A model generated the notes under the pieces. The model did no database searches, was not told the DNA's origin, and was given only the letters and a program-made list of their open reading frames with translations. Positions 24,977 through 32,106 of a DNA stretch of 35,683 bases are shown one piece after another (position 1 is the stretch's first letter; each line of letters begins with the position of its first letter). The position numbers and the translations under genes were made by a program. Origin of the DNA: Burkholderiales bacterium (GTDB lineage: Bacteria; Pseudomonadota; Gammaproteobacteria; Burkholderiales; Burkholderiaceae_F); assembly GCA_900290295.1 (NCBI GenBank), contig OMSW01000253.1, forward strand, positions 8,290 to 43,972, read 5' to 3'.

Positions 24977-27900
24977 TTACCAGTCGACGTCCGGCAGTTC
25001 GCGCAGGGTCGAAAGACCGCCTTGCAGCAGTGCGTCGAATTCCTCCGGTGGGACCGGATGCGAAAAAAGGTAGCCTTGCGCAAAGTCGCAGCCGGCGGCG
25101 ACCAGGAATTCGAGCTGTTCCGCGGTCTCCACGCCTTCGGCAACCACGGTCAGGCCAAGTTTGTGCGCCATCGCGATGATCGATTCCGACAGTGCCTTGG
25201 CGCTGCGCTCGGCCTGGAGATTGCGGGTAAAGGACTGGTCGATCTTCAGGCAATCGATCTGGAATTTGTGGAGGTAGGAAAGCGAGGAATAGCCGGTGCC
25301 GAAATCGTCTATCGCAACCCCGATGCCGTCCTCGTGCAAGCGGCGCAGCACGTCGGTGATCCCCGCATCGGCGTCGAGCAACAGGCCCTCCGTGATCTCG
25401 ACGCTCATGTTCTTGCCCGGCAGATCGATTGCGCGCAGGTAATCCAGCCAGGACAGGATGTTGGTGCCGTCGCGAAACTGTATGGGCGAATTGTTCACTC
25501 CGACCCGAAAGTTGCCCGCAACTTTTTCGGACCAGCGCTTGGCCCAGCGCGCCGCTTCGCGAAAGACCCAATCACCGATGCCGATGATGAGTCCGGTTTC
25601 CTCGGCAAGCGTGATGAATTCACCGGGCGCAACTATCCCTCGGGTGGGATGGAGCCAGCGTAGCAGGGCTTCGGCGCCACAAATCTGCCGCGTAGCCAGG
25701 TCGATAACCGGCTGGAAGTACACCCGGAATTGGTCTGCGACCAGGGCGCCACGCAGGTCGTTGATAAGGCGAAGCCGGTTCTGCGCTGCCGCCTGTAGTG
25801 TGACCGTAAAGTAGCCGATGCGATTGCGACCTTGACGCTTGGCGACGTACATCGCCTGGTCGGCGTTCTTCAGCAGGTCGTCCACGGTTCCAGCGTCCGA
25901 CGGGAAGTACGTGATGCCGATGCTGGCAGAGAGGAAGATTGCTTCGCTGCGCACGTTAAAGACCTCGCCCAGCCGCGCGATGATGCTCTGGGCCGCTACC
26001 TCGGCACTACCCGGGTCGCTCAACTGCGGAAGAATGACGGTGAACTCGTCGCCGCCGAGCCGGGCCACCGTGTCCGATTCACGCACGCAGGACGTGATGC
26101 GTTGCGCCACCTCGACGAGCAGCGCATCGCCGGTTTCGTGGCCCAGGGTGTCGTTGACCTCCTTGAAGTAATCGAGGTCGATGAACAGCAGTGCTAGCAT
26201 CGTGCCGGCGCGACGCGCCTTCTTGACTTCCTGCGCCAGGCGATCCTGGAACATGTAACGGTTGGGTAGACCCGTCAGGATGTCGAAGTTGGCCTGCCTC
26301 CAGATCAACTCCTCCGAGCGTTTCTTTTCGGAGATGTCGCGGGTGATCCCCAGCAGCGCGCTAACCGCACCGCTGGACTCGCGCAGCGGCGTCGCATGGG
26401 TTTCCAGCCAGCGCACGACCCCGTCGTTTCCCCGCACCTCGAACTGCAGCACTCCATTGCCACCCTTGCAAACCGTGGCATGCAGCTCCAGGAATGCCCT
26501 GCGATATTTCGCCAGTACAAAGCTGAGCAGCCCGGAGCGTTGGGCCTCATCCACGTCGCGGGCACCGAGCATCCTCAGACCGGCGTGGTTCATCTGCAGC
26601 AGCTGGCCGTCGAGGCCCACCACCATCACGCATTCGGGCTCGCTTTGCAGGATGGAATTGAGAAATTCGTTTTTCTCGCGCAACGCCCGCTCGGCGCGCT
26701 TGCGCTCGGTGATGTCTTCGATCAGCGCGACGATGTAGTCAATCTCGCCCGTGGCGGTGCGCACCACGCGTGCCGCGACGTGCGTGTCGACCGGGTGGCC
26801 ATCCTTGTGTAGGTAGCGCTTGTCCGTTTCGTACTCGTCGGTATCGCCGTTGCGCACGCGCTCCCAGTTCTTCTCGTTGACTGTCAGGTCGTCCGGGTGG
26901 GTCAGCTCGGCCCAGGTCCGGGAGAGCAATTCCTCCCGCGTGTATCCCAGCATCGCGCACAGGGCATCATTGACCTCGATCCAGCGTCGATTCGAGTTGG
27001 TGGCTGCCATGCCCACCATCGAGCGCTCGAAGTAGGCGCGGAAGTGCTGCTCGCTGCGGCTCAGGGCCTCGAGCGCCGCCTTGCGCTCGCGCGCCTTGTC
27101 AAGGCCGTCGAGCGCAAAGCCCACGTCCTTGGTGATTTCGCGCAGCAGGCCGATGGCATCCGAGTCGAAGGAGCCGGTACGGTTGCTGTAAACCGATAAC
27201 ACGGCGAACAGCCTTTCGGCATGGTGGATGGCGAAGCACGCCGCCGATCGGAATTCGTGTTCTTGTGCGCGTGCCCGCCAGGGCGCGGTGGAGGCATTTG
27301 TCTCGAAGTTGTTGACGATCACGCAGTCGCCGTTGCGAAACGTGCGGCCAGTCGGCCCGCGGCCCTCGGGAACGTCGGCACTCGTCGCAATGGTCAGGCC
27401 GTCCAGATAGGCTAGGCCCTCTCCGTATCGAGCCACTGGCTCAATTCGTTTCGCAGTTTCATTGGCCCTTCCGATCCAGGCCATCCGCATTCCGCCAAAC
27501 TCCACCGCGACCCGGCACACCGCCGACAGCAATTCGTCTTCGTCGGTCGTGCGCACGATGAACTGGCTGATTTCGCTGCGCGCCCGGGAAAGATTCGTAA
27601 GCCGGGCAATGCGCTCTTCGGCTCGCTTGCGCTCGATTGCGATGCTGGCGAGATTGGCAGCGTCGACAATGGTGCGCAGTTCGACCTCTTCGGGGGCGCG
27701 AATGCTGCGGTAGTACACCGCGAAGGTGCCCAGCACGCCCCCGCCGCTGCAGTGGATTGGCTCCGACCAGCAGGCACGCAGCCCGTGCCGGAGGGCAAAA
27801 TCACGGCATCCGGCCCAAAGAGGATCCGTGGCGATGTCGCTGACGATGACGCGTTCGTCCCGGAAGGCCGCCGTCCCGCAGGAACCGGCGTTGGGACCGA

Positions 27901-28240
27901 TAGCGATCCCTTCCATGGCCTGACGATATTCCCCGGGCAGATTTGGGGCGGCAGCCACGTGGAGGTAGCGACCTGTCTCGTCGAGCAAAAGAATCGACGC
28001 CAGCGTGCCGGCGTGGTCGAACTCCATTTCGCGCACGAGAAGATCGAGGATTTCCTCCAGCGCGGCGCCTTTGGATAGTCGTTCCATAACCTTGTTGCGG
28101 ACCTGTCGGGCTCGCTCGACAGGCGCCTGCTCCCGATCGGTGGCCTGACTCGGGTTTTCGACCGGCAACGCAGATTCACCCCCGAGCGCATCTGAAGCCT
28201 CGGGGCACGTCGTTGCGGCGGCTCGAAGTGGCGCACCCAT
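24977..28240 (-). CDS. Multisensor c-di-GMP enzyme: GAF-GAF-PAS-PAS-GGDEF-EAL
   Basis: Large soluble protein, 1087 residues, no transmembrane segment. Domains in order: GAF (about 50-205, with GPNAGSCGTAAF), GAF (about 220-380), PAS (about 395-515, with the AYFERSMVGMA and LGYTREELL blocks), PAS (about 525-640), GGDEF (about 645-810; RLGGDEFTVIL, site 729-733, entry DILTGLPNRYMFQ), EAL (about 825-1075; AEALLRW at 856-862, DDFGTGYSS 978-986, LKIDQSF, EGVET 1035-1039). The I-site RESD (720-723) before GGDEF is intact. EAL metal-ligand motifs are kept, so both cyclase and phosphodiesterase activities are possible; which dominates is unknown. ATG 28240 was taken because it begins the frame and gives a natural N-terminus. 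The kinase-HDOD-GAF gene follows by 33 bp. Confidence 0.95.
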   Translation of the reverse strand: MGAPLRAAATTCPEASDALGGESALPVENPSQATDREQAPVERARQVRNKVMERLSKGAALEEILDLLVREMEFDHAGTLASILLLDETGRYLHVAAAPNLPGEYRQAMEGIAIGPNAGSCGTAAFRDERVIVSDIATDPLWAGCRDFALRHGLRACWSEPIHCSGGGVLGTFAVYYRSIRAPEEVELRTIVDAANLASIAIERKRAEERIARLTNLSRARSEISQFIVRTTDEDELLSAVCRVAVEFGGMRMAWIGRANETAKRIEPVARYGEGLAYLDGLTIATSADVPEGRGPTGRTFRNGDCVIVNNFETNASTAPWRARAQEHEFRSAACFAIHHAERLFAVLSVYSNRTGSFDSDAIGLLREITKDVGFALDGLDKARERKAALEALSRSEQHFRAYFERSMVGMAATNSNRRWIEVNDALCAMLGYTREELLSRTWAELTHPDDLTVNEKNWERVRNGDTDEYETDKRYLHKDGHPVDTHVAARVVRTATGEIDYIVALIEDITERKRAERALREKNEFLNSILQSEPECVMVVGLDGQLLQMNHAGLRMLGARDVDEAQRSGLLSFVLAKYRRAFLELHATVCKGGNGVLQFEVRGNDGVVRWLETHATPLRESSGAVSALLGITRDISEKKRSEELIWRQANFDILTGLPNRYMFQDRLAQEVKKARRAGTMLALLFIDLDYFKEVNDTLGHETGDALLVEVAQRITSCVRESDTVARLGGDEFTVILPQLSDPGSAEVAAQSIIARLGEVFNVRSEAIFLSASIGITYFPSDAGTVDDLLKNADQAMYVAKRQGRNRIGYFTVTLQAAAQNRLRLINDLRGALVADQFRVYFQPVIDLATRQICGAEALLRWLHPTRGIVAPGEFITLAEETGLIIGIGDWVFREAARWAKRWSEKVAGNFRVGVNNSPIQFRDGTNILSWLDYLRAIDLPGKNMSVEITEGLLLDADAGITDVLRRLHEDGIGVAIDDFGTGYSSLSYLHKFQIDCLKIDQSFTRNLQAERSAKALSESIIAMAHKLGLTVVAEGVETAEQLEFLVAAGCDFAQGYLFSHPVPPEEFDALLQGGLSTLRELPDVDW

Positions 28241-28300
28241 GTTGCTTTCTCAGATTCGGGCTTGCACGATGAAGTTGCGGTTATCCGTTTCCAGGGCGAT

Positions 28301-28326
28301 TGCTGCGCGATTGGCGCAGCGCAGCA
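28301..28326. other. Hairpin in the leader of the GGDEF-EAL gene
   Basis: TGCTGCGC (28301-28308) and GCGCAGCA (28319-28326) form a perfect 8-bp stem with a 10-nt loop. It lies 60-86 bp upstream of the ATG at 28240 on the minus strand. I compared the region by eye with the c-di-GMP (GEMM) riboswitch consensus and found no match; the hairpin's role is unknown. The rest of 28241-28445 has no coding sequence I can support. Confidence 0.35.
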
Positions 28327-28445
28327 GATTATCTTTTGGTCCAAAGGGGCTGATATTGCTGCCTTTTTGTGCAGGTCGATGACCGGTATTGGCATGCATT
28401 CCGGTTGCATACGGGTGTTTTGGGACAGGGGCGGGTATACGAGCG

Positions 28446-28516
28446 AGCCGGTCAAGGGCATCGGACCCTCGTTTGCAGCTTGGGAAGCTGCCTTTCTACC
28501 ATTGAACTACACCCGC
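28446..28516 (-). pseudogene. Degenerate tRNA-Gly(CCC) gene
   Basis: On the minus strand, bases from 28516 to 28446 align over the full 71-nt length with a betaproteobacterial-type tRNA-Gly. The anticodon arm is perfect (GCAGC-TTCCCAA-GCTGC, anticodon CCC). The acceptor stem has two mismatches (third and seventh pairs), the first D-stem pair is broken (G-A), the T-loop reads TCCGATG (expected TTCGANT), and no CCA end is encoded. A TAGAAT -10-like box (28529-28534) within a TCGTAGAAT context resembles that of the intact tRNA-Gly at 33730-33804. Non-functional as far as base-pairing shows. Confidence 0.75.
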
Positions 28517-28638
28517 GGCAGGGGACGGATTCTACGACGCCCCCTGCTATTGTCTGGAATGACAGTTCCAGTCATAGAGACAACGGTGCAGCCTCGCCGC
28601 CGGCGAGATGTCGTGGCGATTTTCTTCGGCGTTGCTGG

Positions 28639-28893
28639 CTAGGTCTCCAGATGATCTCGGAGGTATCTGCCGAAGTACTTCGCCAAATTTGGTGGGACAG
28701 CATTACCGGCCAACTGGGTGGTGAAATCCAATCGTTCCTCCGGTTGAAACACATGACTCTGGGGAAACGTCTGCAAGAGTGCTGCCTCTCTGGGCGTAAT
28801 CGCGCGATTCTGCTTCGTATCGAAATGACTGAATCGACCGTTTGAAATCGACATCGACATTGTTGTGATCGTCGGCGCCGAAACGTCATGCCC
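28639..28893 (-). pseudogene. C-terminal remnant of a cytosine-5 DNA methyltransferase
   Basis: The minus-strand frame ending at TAG 28639 encodes the end of a C5-MTase: APTITTMSMSISNGRFSH, then AITPREAALLQTFP (motif IX region) and QLAGNAVPPNLAKYFGRYL (motif X). Only about 85 codons remain; the catalytic PCQ and ENV motifs and the target-recognition domain are absent. Similarity stops at about 28893, exactly where the GNAT-like gene ends (stop at 28886), so the fragment was cut by a rearrangement that brought the GNAT gene in. Without a start or catalytic core it cannot work. No partner restriction gene is visible. Confidence 0.75.
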
Positions 28894-29920
28894 AAAATTG
28901 CGCGTGGCCGTGATGATGGTATGCCGAATCGTTGTCGAGCATCTGCACGCGCGGACATTCGGGCGGACCGTCCTGTCCTTTGCGGGTGAGCATTTGAACG
29001 GCCGACTCCATTCGCGCGTGAAAGCCGGATTGACGCAGGCAGCTCGACAGTATCGGATCGCTGGCCACCGTGACCAACTCGGCGACGCCCGGGGCCTGTC
29101 GGGCGACGTGAACTGCGCACTGCACCAGGGCCTGCCAATCGTCCGGCTCGCTCGAATCGATCCAGCAGTCGACCAGGCGTGCTTGCCCCGGTACGAACGC
29201 CAGCAGGAAATAGCCCCGAATGTGGCCGGCTTTCTCGACACTGTGCAGGGTCACGGTGGCGATGGGACAGTCCAGGACATATGTGAACAGCGCCGTGCTT
29301 CGCTCCAAGACAACCTGATTGGCGCCGGCGCTGGGCAGTACGGCCGCGATGCTTTGCACCTGCTCCGGCGTGAGTCGGCGCGTAACCCAATCACCGCATT
29401 GGACGGCCGGCGCGGCGAGGGCCCAGACCACGCTGCGGAGGAACTTTAGCGGCGTCTTCCAGCTCCATCGCGCGGAAAGCGTGAGACAGAGCAATGGATG
29501 AAGCGCTCGCACGTATAGGGTCGCGGTGCCATAGCGTCGAAAACCGAGGACCGGTAGCAGTCGCAGCGTGTCCGGGCTGCCGTCCATTGCGATCATGGCG
29601 TCAGCGAGCGCACGCGCGTGCTTCATTAGCGCGACGCCGGCGCCAGCCGCGCCCGCCGAGGCTGCCCAGTCGATGATGTGAACTACTGTCGCGCGCTGGT
29701 GGCCCCAGGCACAGGTGCCCGGGACAAGGGCCACGTGCCCGAGGATCTGGCTGCCATCCGATAGAACGAAGGAGCGATGGCCGGGCCAGTCGGCGCGCTC
29801 CTGCCAGTACTTCCAGTGTAGCCCTGGCTCCTGCCAGATGGGATTCAGCCCGGCGTTGCGTAGCAGCGCGACGATTGCCGGGCCGTCCTCCGGCGTCGAT
29901 GCGCGAATGCAATAGCTCAT
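28886..29920 (-). CDS. GNAT-like acyltransferase, N-terminal GNAT domain
   Basis: Protein of 344 residues from ATG 29920; a GTG at 29953 in the same frame is an alternative. The N-terminal half looks like a GNAT domain: IRASTPEDGPAIVALLRNAGL, then a VLSDGSQILGHVALVPG strand pair, and ATVVHIIDWAASAGAAGAGVALMKHA with an acetyl-CoA-loop-like Gly/Ala run. The C-terminal half (about 190-330) looks like a second, degenerate GNAT-type fold (HIRGYFLLAFVPGQARLVDCWID), an architecture I associate with acyltransferases in polysaccharide loci. Residues about 132-143 are encoded by one arm of a 36-bp inverted repeat whose other arm lies in the gene's leader. The acceptor is unknown; a role in glycan tailoring is inference from neighbours. 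Confidence 0.65.
   Translation of the reverse strand: MSYCIRASTPEDGPAIVALLRNAGLNPIWQEPGLHWKYWQERADWPGHRSFVLSDGSQILGHVALVPGTCAWGHQRATVVHIIDWAASAGAAGAGVALMKHARALADAMIAMDGSPDTLRLLPVLGFRRYGTATLYVRALHPLLCLTLSARWSWKTPLKFLRSVVWALAAPAVQCGDWVTRRLTPEQVQSIAAVLPSAGANQVVLERSTALFTYVLDCPIATVTLHSVEKAGHIRGYFLLAFVPGQARLVDCWIDSSEPDDWQALVQCAVHVARQAPGVAELVTVASDPILSSCLRQSGFHARMESAVQMLTRKGQDGPPECPRVQMLDNDSAYHHHGHAQFWA
29491..29526 (+). repeat. 36-bp inverted repeat, arm inside the GNAT-like gene
   Basis: This 36-nt segment matches the reverse complement of 29983-30018 at 34 of 36 positions (mismatches at element positions 12 and 34); similarity ends abruptly on both sides. It codes for the TLYVRALHPL part of the GNAT-like protein. 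Confidence 0.85.
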
Positions 29921-29982
29921 GGCGCAAAGCGGCTCAGATGCGACCGCGCGCACGCAGCAAGGGCTTTTTGCGCCCGCCGGAT

Positions 29983-30018
29983 CCTCGACCCTATACGTGC
30001 GAGCGCCTCATCCATTGC
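29983..30018 (-). repeat. 36-bp inverted repeat, arm in the leader of the GNAT-like gene
   Basis: Second arm, in opposite orientation to 29491-29526, lying 63-98 bp upstream of the GNAT ATG. The arms enclose 456 bp with the start codon and the first 130 or so codons. Read on the plus strand, this arm gives TLYVRAPHPL in an open frame, the same frame as the coding arm. No recombinase gene is visible in the window. Confidence 0.85.
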
Positions 30019-30220
30019 GTTCAGAATGTTCGTTCATCCAGCCGACGATGTCTTCGGCCGTGCGGTACTGCTCGGTCGGCCCTGGCGGGATTCCCAGATT
30101 GCTGATCGTCATAGTCTTCACGGTCGCAGCGCCGGATATTGTCGGTCCCGAAAAAACGACGGGTTCAGACGTATTTACGACTTGTGTCGTACCCAAGGCG
30201 GGCGCGAGCAGTTCTTGCAC
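30008..30220 (-). CDS. Hypothetical 70-residue protein upstream of the GNAT-like gene
   Basis: Open frame from GTG 30220 (weak GAGG 4 nt upstream) to TGA, ending 87 bp before the GNAT ATG and probably in the same transcript. No signal peptide or membrane segment. The last 18 or so residues (YRTAEDIVGWMNEHSERNG) faintly resemble the final helix of acyl carrier proteins, but there is no DSL phosphopantetheine motif, so an ACP function is not supported; it could be the tail of a decayed ACP gene or chance. I do not recognise it. The stop overlaps a further tiny frame (32 codons) that ends on the GNAT start as ATGA. Confidence 0.35.
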   Translation of the reverse strand: MQELLAPALGTTQVVNTSEPVVFSGPTISGAATVKTMTISNLGIPPGPTEQYRTAEDIVGWMNEHSERNG

Positions 30221-30241
30221 GGAGCCTCATTGCCTATACCA

Positions 30242-30271
30242 ATTATGCGGTATAAAGCGATATCAGGTTAA
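30242..30271 (-). promoter_or_regulatory. Candidate promoter with operator-like dyad for the 70-codon ORF and GNAT-like gene
   Basis: On the minus strand, TTAACC (30266-30271) and CATAAT (30242-30247) are 18 bp apart, a fair sigma-70 match (4/6 and 5/6). A perfect dyad TATACC-N8-GGTATA (30235-30254) lies across the -10 box, as expected for a repressor site. A start near 30235 would give a long leader that includes the 36-bp repeat arm. Confidence 0.35.
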
Positions 30272-30892
30272 TGGATTAGTCCAAAAATCTAGTCCAGCTG
30301 ACTAACTGCTTGAATAAAAATGGATTTGCCAGTGAAGACTGGTGCGCTAAACATTCGACTCTCCGTCGGCTAATTCTGGCGGCGCTATATCTTGGTTAAT
30401 GACGGGGCAGTTTTGCCGCTAGCCCATGAGCGGTCGACGAAGGAGCAATTTGTTGCTAGCAGCGTGTCATTGCGCGCTGGTTAACTGCGAGCGGGCCGAG
30501 CAGGGCCTCCCCAGATCGGCCACAAATGAGTCCAGCGGCCGATGCTGCAAAACAACGCGTTGCTCGCCCGCCACACCCAAGAACGGTGAGATGGCCGCAC
30601 TCATGAAGATAAGGTTGTTACCATCGACTCGAACCTGCGCTGGAGTTCGGGCGGTCTCGAGACCCCCTGCTGGAATGCTGGCGTCGCGCGGGTGATCTTG
30701 GTGATCAACACCTGCGACCGGGAAATCATTGAGCGGGCGGCCACGACCGACTGTTGCCTAAAAACCATGAAAATCGGTACCTCGAGCGAGTCGCGAGTGT
30801 CTAGAGAATCGGTGGCGATTCAGTGGCCCGATCGTGACCCCGTAGCGTCACGCCCCAAACTCGCGCTTGTTCGCCCGGCCCCTGTGGGATCA
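30272..30892. other. Intergenic stretch between divergent GNAT-like and ATP-grasp genes
   Basis: Locally more AT-rich than its surroundings up to about 30420. A minus-strand frame (about 30711 to TGA at 30467, about 81 codons with an internal ATG) and a plus-strand frame (30426-30695) are both open, but neither resembles a family I know; one may be a gene scrap. The plus-strand ATP-grasp frame is open from 30692, upstream of my chosen start. Promoters for the ATP-grasp gene should lie here, but I found no convincing pair. Confidence 0.3.
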
Positions 30893-32059
30893 ATGATTCC
30901 GGTCGTTGCCGTCGGCAACCAGCTCAATACGCTGGGAGTCGTGCGAAGCCTTGCGCGATCCGGGATACCGGTATTTGTGGCGTCGGACACGCGGTTTTGT
31001 GAGGTCGGCTTTTCGCGTTTTTGTACGCTCGTGCGGGTTCCGGGCCTAAGCGACCGGGCCCTGGTCGACGGGCTCAAGTTGGTCGCCCGACAGGTCGGAC
31101 AGAAGGCAGTCCTGTTGCTGAGCGGAGACCGGCAGGTGAAGGCCGTATCCGAAGCGCGCGAGGAACTCGAGCCGCTTTTTTTTCTTAGGCTTCCGCCCGC
31201 AGCAACGGTGCAGTTGCTCAATGACAAGGCCAAGTTTCAGACCTATGCCGAACAGGTCGGGCTCCCGGTGCCGCGCGCCGCAATTCTCGAATGCGGCAAT
31301 GATGGCGACGCACTCGCCAGTCTTTCGATGCCCGTCGTGCTCAAGCCGGCCGACAAGACCCTGATGATCGACGGTCCGGTCGAGCGGCCGGTGCGTGTTG
31401 AGACCCTCCCGGAGGCCACCAAGGAGGCCGCTCGCTTGCATCGCGACGCATCCTGCGTCGTGGCCCAGGAATGGATCGACGGCGAAGACGACGACATTTA
31501 CTTCACACTCTTTGTCTGTGGTTCCCAAACCGGCATCAGCGCGCTCTTTTCCGGCCGCAAGGTCATTTGCGACCCTCCCAAGGTTGGCATTACCGCACTT
31601 TGCATTGCCGCGGGCGAAGAGCACCGCCAATTGGCGGACTTGACACGGCATTTCATTGAGCAGGTGCGCTATGAGGGAATCGGCGGCCTCGAATTCAAGC
31701 GCGATCGGCGTACCGGACGCTTCGTGATCGTCGAACCGACCGTTGGCCGGACGGACTGGCAGTCGGAAATCGCGACCTTGTGCGGAATCAATATCCCGGT
31801 GATTGCCTACTGGACCGCGCTCGGACATAGCGCTCAGCCGCAAGCGCAGAACAACCATCTGGTTGCATGGCGCTCGTCGGCCGCGTATGGTCCCCGCGCC
31901 GGCGCGCTGGCGCGCGGCACGCGCGTCGTGGACGGTTACTTTCGCTGGTCGGACCCGTTACCGGGTATCTACTACTACGCCATCTCCGCGTTCCTGCTAC
32001 GCGCGCTGCGCTACGCACGCCGCTTAGTGCGTTCGGGATGGGCCTATGCCCTTCGCTAG
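30893..32059 (+). CDS. ATP-grasp ligase (carboxylate-amine ligase-like)
   Basis: From ATG 30893 (GGGAT just upstream) the protein has 388 residues; GTG 30692 and ATG 30767 in the same frame are alternatives, but the fold starts at IPVVAVGNQLNTLGVVRSLARSG, so the short form is favoured. The Rossmann-like N-domain (1-105) precedes the ATP-grasp fold: NDKAKFQTYAEQVGLPVPR (110-128), lysine in PVVLKPADK (Lys151), AQEWIDGEDDD (191-201), and GGLEFKRDRRTGRFVIVEPTVGRTDWQ (264-290) for metal and ATP. The usual ENPR-type metal motif reads EPTVGR. Such enzymes join a carboxylate to an amine through an acyl phosphate. The flavin oxidoreductase gene follows after 47 bp. The substrate is unknown; a glycan or amino-acid modification is inferred from context. 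Confidence 0.85.
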   Translation: MIPVVAVGNQLNTLGVVRSLARSGIPVFVASDTRFCEVGFSRFCTLVRVPGLSDRALVDGLKLVARQVGQKAVLLLSGDRQVKAVSEAREELEPLFFLRLPPAATVQLLNDKAKFQTYAEQVGLPVPRAAILECGNDGDALASLSMPVVLKPADKTLMIDGPVERPVRVETLPEATKEAARLHRDASCVVAQEWIDGEDDDIYFTLFVCGSQTGISALFSGRKVICDPPKVGITALCIAAGEEHRQLADLTRHFIEQVRYEGIGGLEFKRDRRTGRFVIVEPTVGRTDWQSEIATLCGINIPVIAYWTALGHSAQPQAQNNHLVAWRSSAAYGPRAGALARGTRVVDGYFRWSDPLPGIYYYAISAFLLRALRYARRLVRSGWAYALR

Positions 32060-32106
32060 CGGGAAATCGAAATGATCCAGCACCTAAGGCACTTGGAGAG
32101 CACGAA

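Noticed and set aside
28241-28445. c-di-GMP riboswitch upstream of the GGDEF-EAL gene
   Set aside because: No match by eye to the GEMM consensus; only a simple 8-bp hairpin is visible.
28446-28516. Calling this a functional tRNA-Gly
   Set aside because: Two acceptor mismatches, a broken D-stem pair, an altered T-loop and no CCA end make function unlikely.
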